A stretch of 16,837 nucleotides of DNA from Cytophagia bacterium (GTDB taxonomy: Bacteria; Bacteroidota; Bacteroidia; UBA7662): contig RFOZ01000031.1 in NCBI GenBank assembly GCA_009926405.1, positions 1 through 16,837 of the forward strand, written 5' to 3'. The first letter of the stretch is position 1; each line of letters begins with the position of its first letter. Below are positions 6,557 to 14,014 of the stretch, piece after piece. The notes under the pieces are model-generated. The model was not told the DNA's origin, did not search any database, and saw only the letters and a list, made by a program, of their open reading frames with translations. The position numbers and the translations under genes are program-made.

Positions 6557-8881
6557 TTAAGGAGCAACCGGTGCAGGCTGCTCAGCAGCAGGAGCTTGCT
6601 CGGCAGGAACCTCCGTGGACTGTACTGTTTCGATTACGGGAGCAACCGGAGCAACCGCTGTCTTGATCTTGTCTTTGTCCACCAAGGCGGGTGCCATAAC
6701 GAGAGCAACCACGGAAATGAGTTTTAACAAAATATTGAGCGAAGGGCCTGAAGTGTCTTTGAAGGGATCACCCACCGTATCACCCACCACAGCTGCTTTG
6801 TGTGGATCTGATTTCTTGTAGTATGTTTTACCGTTGATTTCAACGCCTTCTTCGAACATTTTCTTGGCGTTGTCCCAAGCGCCACCGGCGTTGGATTGGA
6901 AGATGGCCATCAAAACACCTGAAACGGTCACACCGGCCAGCATACCCCCCAAAGGCTCGGCTCCGAAGATGAAGCCAACAACGACCGGCACCGCCACCGC
7001 CAAGAGACCGGGCAGAACCATTTCGCGAATCGCTGCTTTGGTGGAGATCTCAACGCATTTACCGTATTCAGCGACGCCGTCGGCTTGGTGAAAAATCGCC
7101 TGATCTTCGGAAGACCAATCTTTGACCTCTTTGTCACCGTTACGACGCATGGCCTCCAAAGCAGCCTTGAGGGCAGGGATGGAATTGAACTGGCGTCGAA
7201 CTTCTTCAATCATGGACATAGCGGCGCGCCCAACGGCACCCATAGCCATGGCTGAGAAAACAAAGGGCAACATAGCTCCGATGAACAAACAAGCCATCAC
7301 ATTGGCTTTGGAGATATCAATGCTAGCGATACCGGCCGAAGACATGTAAGCGCCAAACAAAGCCAAGGCCGTTAAGGCAGCGGATGCGATGGCAAAGCCT
7401 TTGCCGATAGCGGCTGTGGTGTTACCTACAGCATCCAATTTATCGGTGCGTTGACGAACTTCTTTGGGCAATTCGCTCATTTCAGCAATACCACCGGCGT
7501 TATCCGAAATGGGTCCGTAGGCATCCACGGCCAATTGAATCCCGGTATTGGCCAACATGCCAACCGCCGCGATGGCGATTCCGTACAAACCACCAAAATG
7601 AAAGGCGCCGATGATGCTGGCTGCAATCAAAAGAATCGGGATGGCGGTGGACATCATGCCCACGCCCAAACCAGCGATAATGTTGGTGGCAGCACCGGTC
7701 GACGATTGACGAACAATCGAAAGCACCGGCTTTTTACCGGTACCGGTATAATATTCGGTAACCAAACCTACCAAAACCCCGGCGACCAAACCGATGATGG
7801 TTGCATAAAATATGCCCATTGCGGTGTAGTGGTTTCCACGCTCTGGATCTTCCCAAGCGTAAAGCGGATCCTTGAACCACCATTCGGCTGGCAACATCCA
7901 GGTGATAATGAAATAGGATGCAACGATCATAAGAGCTGACGAGAGAAACTCGCCCATGTTCAAGGCTTTCTGGGGATCGCCTCCTTCACGGGTTCGGACA
8001 AAGAAGGTTCCCAAAATGGACATCAAAATACCGGTACCAGCCAAGACCAGGGGAAGAATAACACCGGATAATCCTTCAAAATTATCAGCGAATCCACCGA
8101 CCATAAAAGCGGCACCCAAAACCATGGTTCCGACAATAGAACCCACGTAGGATTCAAAAAGGTCCGCACCCATTCCAGCGACATCGCCCACGTTATCGCC
8201 CACATTGTCCGCAATTGTTGCAGGGTTCAGGGGGTGATCTTCGGGGATACCCGCTTCGACTTTACCGACCAAGTCGGCGCCAACATCAGCGGCTTTGGTA
8301 TAGATACCACCCCCAACCCGGGCAAAAAGTGCAATGGAGGAGGCACCGAAAGAGAAGCCGGTAATCACGGTGATGACCTTGTTAACCGAGGCTGCATCAC
8401 CGGTTCCAAATTGATTTGAAAAGAGAATAAAAAGAGAGCCCAGACCCAAAACGCCCAAGCCAACTACCCCCATACCCATGACCGAACCTCCGGCGAAAGC
8501 GATTTCAAGGGCCTTGGACAACCCGGTGCGGGCAGCCTGAGCGGTACGCACATTGGCCTTGGTGGCCACCTGCATACCAATGAAACCGGCCAAACCGGAA
8601 CAAAGGGCACCCACGACAAAGGCAACCCCTACCATAGGGGAAGAGGTCTCCGTAGGACTGGTCACCGCCAATAAAACAGCAACACAAGCAACAAAAACAG
8701 CCAGAATCTTGTACTCAGCCTTGAGAAAGGCCATCGCACCTTCGGCGATATGGCCGGCAATTTTGCGCATTTTGGCATCGCCCGGGTCCTGAGCGGCGAC
8801 CCACGATGATTTCCAGAAGGTAAAAAGCAATCCAGCGACCCCGCAAAGAGGGACCAAATAAAGAAGGGTTTGTGTACTCAT
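6557..8881 (-). CDS. hppA: K+-dependent membrane-bound ion-pumping pyrophosphatase
   Basis: The protein hydrolyses pyrophosphate and uses the energy to pump H+ and/or Na+ across the inner membrane. At 774 aa it has about 16 membrane helices and the family's acidic substrate motifs: DVGADLVGKVE at 199-209, the DNVGDNVGD motif at 225-233, and the late VGDTVGDPFKDTSGPS segment. GNTTAA at 486-491 has alanine at the position that is lysine in K+-independent enzymes, so it should be K+-dependent. Bacteroidetes enzymes of this type often pump Na+, or Na+ and H+, but the ion cannot be fixed from my reading. After the last helix there is a Pro/Ala/Gln/Glu-rich tail of about 40 residues. A clear -7 element (8906-8913) and a terminator (6491-6527) make it a single-gene transcript. 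Confidence 0.95.
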   Translation of the reverse strand: MSTQTLLYLVPLCGVAGLLFTFWKSSWVAAQDPGDAKMRKIAGHIAEGAMAFLKAEYKILAVFVACVAVLLAVTSPTETSSPMVGVAFVVGALCSGLAGFIGMQVATKANVRTAQAARTGLSKALEIAFAGGSVMGMGVVGLGVLGLGSLFILFSNQFGTGDAASVNKVITVITGFSFGASSIALFARVGGGIYTKAADVGADLVGKVEAGIPEDHPLNPATIADNVGDNVGDVAGMGADLFESYVGSIVGTMVLGAAFMVGGFADNFEGLSGVILPLVLAGTGILMSILGTFFVRTREGGDPQKALNMGEFLSSALMIVASYFIITWMLPAEWWFKDPLYAWEDPERGNHYTAMGIFYATIIGLVAGVLVGLVTEYYTGTGKKPVLSIVRQSSTGAATNIIAGLGVGMMSTAIPILLIAASIIGAFHFGGLYGIAIAAVGMLANTGIQLAVDAYGPISDNAGGIAEMSELPKEVRQRTDKLDAVGNTTAAIGKGFAIASAALTALALFGAYMSSAGIASIDISKANVMACLFIGAMLPFVFSAMAMGAVGRAAMSMIEEVRRQFNSIPALKAALEAMRRNGDKEVKDWSSEDQAIFHQADGVAEYGKCVEISTKAAIREMVLPGLLAVAVPVVVGFIFGAEPLGGMLAGVTVSGVLMAIFQSNAGGAWDNAKKMFEEGVEINGKTYYKKSDPHKAAVVGDTVGDPFKDTSGPSLNILLKLISVVALVMAPALVDKDKIKTAVAPVAPVIETVQSTEVPAEQAPAAEQPAPVAP

Positions 8882-8905
8882 ATGGATTTTTTAGAAAAGC
8901 AGGCG

Positions 8906-8913
8906 CAAAGATA
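8906..8913 (-). promoter_or_regulatory. -7 promoter element (TATCTTTG) of the pyrophosphatase gene
   Basis: An exact TAnnTTTG on the minus strand, 24 bases before the ATG at 8881 and just after the stop of the upstream oxidase gene (8931). No TTG-type -33 box is seen at the right distance. It indicates transcription separate from the oxidase. Confidence 0.65.
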
Positions 8914-8930
8914 GGCCCGCAGACTAGGAA

Positions 8931-10319
8931 TCAGGCCTCCCATATCTTGCCGGGATTAAGGAGACCTTGGGGGTCAAAAACAGCCTTGATTCCTCGCATT
9001 AGCTGAATTTGTACGGGATCCACCGCCACTTCCAGGTATTTCTTTTGGGACCAACCGATCCCGTGTTCGCCGGAGAGGGTACCTCCCAAGGTGCGGACAT
9101 ACCCAAAAAGCTCCCGTATGGCGATAGGAATACGCTCCTTCCAAACTTCTTCCGGTATTTGTTCTTTGAGGATATTAATATGAAGATTACCATCCCCGGC
9201 ATGGCCGTAACAAACCGAACGAAACCCGTAGGCCTCCCCCAAGGCTTTGACTTTGCGTACCAAGGCCGGTAAGGCCGACATGGGAACCACGGTATCTTCT
9301 TCTTTGTACACCGAATAGGCCCGGACCGCATGCCCAATCTGTCGTCTCAACATCCAGAGGGCATCTTTGCGGTCAGCCTGATCCGCCAAGCGAATTTCCC
9401 CGGCCCCATGGGCTTCCAAAATTGGACAGAGTTGTTCAGCCTGCTCCATCAGCAGCTCCATGCTGTCCCCGTCCAGCTCCAATAAAAGTTCGGCTTGTAC
9501 GTCCGAAGAATAAGGAAGGTCCATCCCCAAATAGCGGGCCGATAATTCCAGGGCTTCGCGTTCCATAAATTCCACCGCCGATGGACGAATACCGCTGGCC
9601 GGGATGGCAGCGACAGCCCTGCAAGCGCTTTCCAGGTCCAAAAAAGGGACTGAAAGCAGGACATTCACTTTGGGGGCAGGGATGAGCCGAAAAACGGCTT
9701 TGGTGATCACGCCCAGTGTTCCCTCGCTGCCCACCATCAACTGGGTGAGATGATAGCCCGTTGCGTATTTGGAAACCGAAGCCCCCGTCCAAAACAGGGA
9801 ACCGTCCATGAGAGCGACTTCCAGATTAAGAACGTAATCTTTGGTGGTCCCGTACTTGAACGCATGAGGTCCACCAGCCGACTCGGCCAAATTTCCCCCG
9901 ATGGTGCAGGTACCTCTGGACGATGGGTCCGGGGGATAATAAAGGCCATAGGCTTGAACGGCCTCCTGCATGACCTGGGTTATCACCCCGGGTTCCACGG
10001 TTACTTGAAGGTTTTCGGCATCGATGGATAGGATGCGGTTCAAGCGAGCGGTACTGAGGACCAAGCCCCCTTGAACCGGTAAAGCGCCTCCGCTTAGCCC
10101 CGTTCCTCCTCCCCTGCAGGTCACCGGAACGCTGTGCTTTTGACAACAAGCCAAAACGGCCGCAACTTCCGATGCTTGGTCCGGAAAGACCACGATATCG
10201 GGTACAAACAGCCAATCTTCGGTCTCATCACGACCGTAGGCCTCGGTTGCCGAGGTCAAAACCTGCTCTTCGGGAAGCAATGCGAGGATTTCCTCCAAAA
10301 AAGCGCTTGTCAATGCCAT
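8931..10319 (-). CDS. FAD-binding oxidase, GlcD / D-lactate dehydrogenase family
   Basis: This 462-aa flavoprotein oxidises a 2-hydroxy acid such as glycolate or D-lactate. The N-terminal FAD-binding PCMH domain shows FVPDIVVFPDQ (38-48), GGGTGLSGG (70-78), PPDPSS (119-124), the GGNLAESAGG segment and GSEGTLGVIT. The C-terminal FAD-oxidase domain has GHAGDGNLHINIL, SGEHGIG and the final GLLNPGKIW. The frame is open to about 10538, but those extra residues overlap the divergent aceF gene and look random; ATG 10319 gives the family's usual start and length and lies four bases after an exact -7 element. No GlcE/GlcF or LutA/B partner and no iron-sulfur domain are present, so the electron acceptor and exact substrate are open. 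Confidence 0.92.
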   Translation of the reverse strand: MALTSAFLEEILALLPEEQVLTSATEAYGRDETEDWLFVPDIVVFPDQASEVAAVLACCQKHSVPVTCRGGGTGLSGGALPVQGGLVLSTARLNRILSIDAENLQVTVEPGVITQVMQEAVQAYGLYYPPDPSSRGTCTIGGNLAESAGGPHAFKYGTTKDYVLNLEVALMDGSLFWTGASVSKYATGYHLTQLMVGSEGTLGVITKAVFRLIPAPKVNVLLSVPFLDLESACRAVAAIPASGIRPSAVEFMEREALELSARYLGMDLPYSSDVQAELLLELDGDSMELLMEQAEQLCPILEAHGAGEIRLADQADRKDALWMLRRQIGHAVRAYSVYKEEDTVVPMSALPALVRKVKALGEAYGFRSVCYGHAGDGNLHINILKEQIPEEVWKERIPIAIRELFGYVRTLGGTLSGEHGIGWSQKKYLEVAVDPVQIQLMRGIKAVFDPQGLLNPGKIWEA

Positions 10320-10323
10320 GCGC

Positions 10324-10331
10324 CAAAAATA
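10324..10331 (-). promoter_or_regulatory. -7 promoter element (TATTTTTG) of the GlcD-family gene
   Basis: An exact TAnnTTTG on the minus strand, followed by GCGC and then the ATG at 10319. The transcript would start at or within four bases of the start codon. It lies six bases from the divergent aceF element. Confidence 0.65.
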
Positions 10332-10337
10332 TTGAAT

Positions 10338-10345
10338 TAATTTTG
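10338..10345 (+). promoter_or_regulatory. -7 promoter element (TAATTTTG) of aceF
   Basis: An exact TAnnTTTG, 56 bases upstream of the aceF ATG at 10402, giving a leader of about 50 bases. No TTG -33 box at 19-21 bases is seen. It is arranged back to back with the oxidase -7 element at 10324-10331. Confidence 0.55.
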
Positions 10346-10401
10346 CGGTTCTTCCAGCCAATTGGAAACTTACCTGGAACACTGAAAACCTACCATACAC
10401 C

Positions 10402-11679
10402 ATGGCCGAAATTATACGCATGCCCAAAATGAGCGACACCATGACCGAAGGGGTCGTTGTCGCCTGGAACAAGAAAGTTGGTGATACGGTCAAGGTCGGA
10501 GATATCCTGGCCGAAGTCGAAACCGACAAGGCCACCATGGAATTGGAGAACTATGTGAAAGGAACGCTCTTACACATTGGGGTTGAGCAAGGCCAAGCGG
10601 TGCCCGTTGACGCCTTGATAGCCATTGTTGGTAAAGAGGGTGAAGACATTGCCTCTATCCTGAGCGGGAGCGAGTCCGCACCAGCCGACGTCAAAAACCA
10701 GAACGCGTCGGCGAGCGAAGCCTCGGTGACCGCGCCTGCTGGTTCCGTTGGAAGCGCCTCTGCAACCGTTTTGCCCGATGCCCCCCCCTCTTCAGACCAT
10801 CATCGAATCAAGGCCAGTCCGTTGGCCCGCAAATTAGCTGCTGAACAAGGCCTGGACCTGCGACGAATTCAAGGCAGTGGCGACCATGGGCGCATTATCC
10901 GTCGCGATCTCCAAGGTGCCCCATTGGCATCGGCCCCTGTAGATGCCCCATCAGCCCCTGACCTGAGTGCATGGCTCAACCGACCAGCAGGTCAAGGTGA
11001 ATCGTTCACCGACCAGCCGCTCAGTCAAATGCGCAAAACCATTGCTCGACGGCTCACCGAATCCAAAAACGCCGCGCCTCATTTCTACCTCACGATGGAA
11101 ATTGACATGGACCAAGCGGTCGAGGCCCGCCAACGGCTTAACCAAAATGCTCCTGTCAAAATCTCGGTGAACGATTTGGTGATCAAAGCGGCTGCCATGG
11201 CGCTTCGTCAACATCCTGCCGTCAATTCTTCTTGGCTGGGGGATCGCATACGCCAAAACAACCATATCCATATCGGGGTTGCGATGGCCTTGCCCGATGG
11301 ATTAGTCGTTCCCGTTTTGCGTTTTGCAGACCAGAAGAATTTGGTTCAAATTGCTACCCAAACCAAAGAATACGCAGGCAAAGCCAAAGAAAAGAAGCTA
11401 CAACCCCAAGACTGGGAAGGTAACACTTTTACGATCAGCAATTTAGGGATGTTTGGTATCGAGGCCTTTACCGCCATTATCAACCCCCCCGATGCCTGCA
11501 TTTTGGCCGTCGGAGCTGTTCGAGAATGCCCTGTTGTTCGGGATGGGCAATTGGGCATCGGGCAACGCATGACCGTAACCCTCAGCTGTGATCACCGGGT
11601 GGTGGATGGAGCTACCGGGGCCGCCTTCCTGCAGAGTTTGTCTCTGATGTTACGGGATCCGGTTTCCATGCTTTTGTAA
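10402..11679 (+). CDS. aceF: Pyruvate dehydrogenase E2, dihydrolipoamide acetyltransferase
   Basis: E2 forms the core of the 2-oxo acid dehydrogenase complex and transfers the acetyl group from lipoate to CoA. The 425-aa protein has one lipoyl domain (1-77) with the lipoylated lysine K43 in ETDKATME, a Ser/Ala/Pro linker (about 88-133), a peripheral subunit-binding domain (136-171, KASPLARKLA to GRIIRRDL), a second linker, and the catalytic domain from about 205 with SCDHRVVDG (H398, D402). The KMSDTMTEG start is typical of pyruvate-type E2; branched-chain or 2-oxoglutarate E2 is less likely. E1 and E3 genes are not in the window. It has its own promoter and is divergent from the GlcD-family gene. 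Confidence 0.93.
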   Translation: MAEIIRMPKMSDTMTEGVVVAWNKKVGDTVKVGDILAEVETDKATMELENYVKGTLLHIGVEQGQAVPVDALIAIVGKEGEDIASILSGSESAPADVKNQNASASEASVTAPAGSVGSASATVLPDAPPSSDHHRIKASPLARKLAAEQGLDLRRIQGSGDHGRIIRRDLQGAPLASAPVDAPSAPDLSAWLNRPAGQGESFTDQPLSQMRKTIARRLTESKNAAPHFYLTMEIDMDQAVEARQRLNQNAPVKISVNDLVIKAAAMALRQHPAVNSSWLGDRIRQNNHIHIGVAMALPDGLVVPVLRFADQKNLVQIATQTKEYAGKAKEKKLQPQDWEGNTFTISNLGMFGIEAFTAIINPPDACILAVGAVRECPVVRDGQLGIGQRMTVTLSCDHRVVDGATGAAFLQSLSLMLRDPVSMLL

Positions 11680-11680
11680 C

Positions 11681-11727
11681 AAAACCCTCATGAATCAAGC
11701 AGGGAAACGGCTTGATGGTAGGGTTTA
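11681..11727. terminator. Hairpin between convergent aceF and thioredoxin-like genes
   Basis: AAACCCT (11682-11688) pairs with AGGGTTT (11720-11726), and ATCAAGC (11694-11700) pairs with GCTTGAT (11710-11716), with a small internal loop. It begins two bases after the aceF stop and lies 16 bases beyond the opposing gene's stop. T-runs are short on both sides (TTT on plus, TTTTGTT on minus), so it may act as a weak bidirectional terminator or an mRNA 3' end stabiliser. Confidence 0.6.
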
Positions 11728-11742
11728 GAATGCCATGAAGGA

Positions 11743-12315
11743 TTAGCGGGATTTTTTGGGTTTGTTGACCTTCTTTCCAGCAAGAATTTGTAAAATATCG
11801 CTGTAAGCGGGTTGGTCGTAAATCGTTTCGAGGTATTGTCCTCGGTGATCAAAGACATAAACCGAGGGCACATGCATATCCCCAAAGGCCCTGTAAAAGG
11901 CCCCTTCCCGGTCGGCAGCTAACCAAACATCCTTGCGGTTGTCCAAACCAAATTCACGAATGAACTCCCAGGCTGAGTCCTCATCAAACCGAGTCACCCA
12001 CAGCCACGCAACTTTTGAAGGTTTGCCGCCAACCTTGTAAACGAGGCGATCTGAACGCTTTCCAACCCCATCCGCAAGGGAACGACAATGCGAACAATCC
12101 GGATTAAAATAGGATACCACAAGGGCCTTTCCTCGAAATTGATGCCGTGTCACCACCCCGCTTTGACCAATCAGAGGGAATTCAAAGACAGGCACCTTGG
12201 ATGGTAAATCCGGGCTATCCGAGGACTGATCGAAGCAAAGCCACCAGCCCAGCATCATTGCCAAAACGAAGGATGCACTCAGCAGAAGCCATCGAACCGC
12301 TCGGTTTATTTCCAT
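11743..12315 (-). CDS. Membrane-anchored thioredoxin-like (redoxin/TlpA-type) protein
   Basis: The 190-aa product has an N-terminal membrane anchor (residues 8-28), so the rest should face the periplasm. A thioredoxin fold follows: a PVFEFPLIG entry strand, LVVSYFNPDCSHC with the CxxC pair C74 and C77, and the cis-proline in HVPSVYVFD (P150), with DHRGQYLETIY after it. This is the layout of Bacteroidota redoxin/TlpA-like proteins with an FNPxCxxC motif. It may reduce or oxidise envelope protein thiols; the partner is unknown. The tail is very basic (KKVNKPKKSR). It starts at ATG 12315, divergent to prfC, with a -7 element at 12352-12359, and ends facing aceF. Confidence 0.85.
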   Translation of the reverse strand: MEINRAVRWLLLSASFVLAMMLGWWLCFDQSSDSPDLPSKVPVFEFPLIGQSGVVTRHQFRGKALVVSYFNPDCSHCRSLADGVGKRSDRLVYKVGGKPSKVAWLWVTRFDEDSAWEFIREFGLDNRKDVWLAADREGAFYRAFGDMHVPSVYVFDHRGQYLETIYDQPAYSDILQILAGKKVNKPKKSR

Positions 12316-12351
12316 CTTGTGTTATAAGGGTAAGGACTTGGGTAGGAACCC

Positions 12352-12359
12352 CAAATTTA
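12352..12359 (-). promoter_or_regulatory. -7 promoter element (TAAATTTG) of the thioredoxin-like gene
   Basis: An exact TAnnTTTG on the minus strand, 36 bases before the ATG at 12315 (leader about 30 bases). It is back to back with the prfC element at 12373-12380, 13 bases away. No -33 TTG at the usual spacing. Confidence 0.5.
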
Positions 12360-12372
12360 CAGCCCAAGGACC

Positions 12373-12380
12373 TATCTTTG
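12373..12380 (+). promoter_or_regulatory. -7 promoter element (TATCTTTG) of prfC
   Basis: An exact TAnnTTTG, eight bases before the ATG at 12389. It lies inside the longer open frame beginning at 12317, so the mRNA would not contain that upstream ATG; it therefore fixes the prfC start at 12389 and predicts a leader of only a few bases. Confidence 0.68.
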
Positions 12381-12388
12381 GAAGCTTT

Positions 12389-13996
12389 ATGCCCAATCAC
12401 CTGCCCCGACGAACCTTTGCGATCGTATCGCATCCCGATGCCGGTAAAACGACCCTGACCGAAAAATTTCTACTTTTTGGTGGGGCCATTCAAACGGCTG
12501 GAGCCGTCAAATCCAACAAGATTCGGAAGACGGCCACCTCTGATTTTATGGAAATCGAGAAACAACGCGGTATTTCGGTTTCAACCTCGGTGATGGGTTT
12601 CGAATACGGGGGTTGCCGGGTCAATATTTTGGATACCCCTGGGCACAAAGATTTTGCCGAAGACACCTACCGAACCCTGACCGCCGTGGATTCGGTCATT
12701 CTCGTAGTAGATGCAGCCAAAGGGGTCGAAGAACAAACCGAAAACCTCATGCGGGTTTGCCGTATGCGGGCCACCCCCGTTCTGGTTCTCATCAACAAAA
12801 TGGACCGAGAAGGTCAGGATCCATGGGATCTTCTCGATGAACTGGAAGCTAAACTAGGCCTGCATCCCTGCCCCTTAAGTTGGCCTATCGGCCAGGGCGA
12901 TCGTTTCAAGGGGGTTTACAACCGGGACAAGGGGGATCTGGATTTGTTTTCGGCCTCCAAAACCACCATCGCTTCCGATATTCGGCATTTTGATGGAACC
13001 GACGACCCTGAATTGGATAAAGTCCTGGGGGCCTTGGCTCCCAAACTGCGGGAAGATCTGGAATTACTGGATGTATATGGCTCCTTTGATCGGAAAGCCT
13101 ACCTGGCCGCTGAGCAGGCTCCGGTGTTTTTTGGTAGCGCCTTGAACAATTTTGGCATCAAAGAATTGTTGGATACGTTTGTAAAAATTGCCCCGGAACC
13201 GGGTCCCCGTTTGACCCAGGCAGGCCTCATTACAACCGAACACCCCAAGCTAACGGGTTTTGTTTTCAAAATTCACGCCAACCTGGACCCTAACCACCGG
13301 GACCGAATTGCCTTTATGCGGATCTGTTCCGGTAAGTTTGAGCGTAACAAATTTTATCACCATGTACGTTTGTCCAAAAAACTTCGCTTTGCTGCGCCCC
13401 TTTTGTTTCAGGCCAGTGATCGTAACACGGTGGATGAAGCCTGGCCCGGCGATGTGGTGGGCCTGTACGATACCGGAAATTTCAAAATCGGCGACAGCCT
13501 GACGGAGGGCGAGAAATTATATTTCAAAGGCATCCCCGCCTTTTCGCCGGAATTGTTCCGCAGAGTCGAAAACTTGGATCCCTTCAAAGCCAAACAATTT
13601 GACAAAGGCCTACGCCAATTAACCGACGAAGGTGTAGCGCAACTCTTTGTCCAGCAACCTGGTAACCGAAAAATAATCGGTACCGTCGGGGAATTGCAAT
13701 TTGATGTTATCCAATTTCGTATGCTTCACGAATACGGAGCCAAGGTTCGGTACCAAGCGCTGCCCTACCTCAAGGCCTGTTGGATTCACGCTTCTGATTC
13801 GGAGCAAATCGACTCGTTTTTTCAGTACCGACGGGAACACCATGCCTACGACAAAGATGGGAACTCCGTGTACCTGGCCGATTCCGAATGGATGTTGCAA
13901 CGCCTCCAATCCGAAAACCCGGGATTGGAATTCAGGTTTTCGGCCGAAATCATGGTACAGGTCGGCGAAGACCATAACAGCGGAGACGAAGGCTAA
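12389..13996 (+). CDS. prfC: Peptide chain release factor 3
   Basis: RF3 is the GTPase that removes RF1/RF2 from the ribosome after termination. From ATG 12389 the protein is 535 aa, close to the usual 525-530. GTPase motifs: G1 SHPDAGKTT (14-22), the switch I region EKQRGISVSTSV (57-68), G3 DTPGH (82-86), G4 NKMD (136-139). The RF3-specific SNKIRKTATSDFMEIEKQRG context, the VNILDTPGHKDFAEDTYRTL stretch (no more than family wording) and the C-terminal EYGAKVRYQALPY segment separate it from EF-G and TypA. The frame is open 24 codons further upstream, but a -7 element lies there and the extra residues do not fit. The stop faces rpoD, 18 bases away, with no hairpin between them. Confidence 0.95.
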   Translation: MPNHLPRRTFAIVSHPDAGKTTLTEKFLLFGGAIQTAGAVKSNKIRKTATSDFMEIEKQRGISVSTSVMGFEYGGCRVNILDTPGHKDFAEDTYRTLTAVDSVILVVDAAKGVEEQTENLMRVCRMRATPVLVLINKMDREGQDPWDLLDELEAKLGLHPCPLSWPIGQGDRFKGVYNRDKGDLDLFSASKTTIASDIRHFDGTDDPELDKVLGALAPKLREDLELLDVYGSFDRKAYLAAEQAPVFFGSALNNFGIKELLDTFVKIAPEPGPRLTQAGLITTEHPKLTGFVFKIHANLDPNHRDRIAFMRICSGKFERNKFYHHVRLSKKLRFAAPLLFQASDRNTVDEAWPGDVVGLYDTGNFKIGDSLTEGEKLYFKGIPAFSPELFRRVENLDPFKAKQFDKGLRQLTDEGVAQLFVQQPGNRKIIGTVGELQFDVIQFRMLHEYGAKVRYQALPYLKACWIHASDSEQIDSFFQYRREHHAYDKDGNSVYLADSEWMLQRLQSENPGLEFRFSAEIMVQVGEDHNSGDEG

Positions 13997-14014
13997 ACCC
14001 AGGCCATAGAACCC

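Noticed and set aside
7451..7939. 162-codon plus-strand frame inside the pyrophosphatase gene
   Set aside because: It is a shadow of a strongly conserved membrane protein; the Gly/Asn-rich translation comes from the antisense of hydrophobic codons.
10320..10538. Upstream extension of the GlcD-family oxidase
   Set aside because: It would cross the divergent promoters and the start of aceF; the family N-terminus begins at the ATG at 10319.
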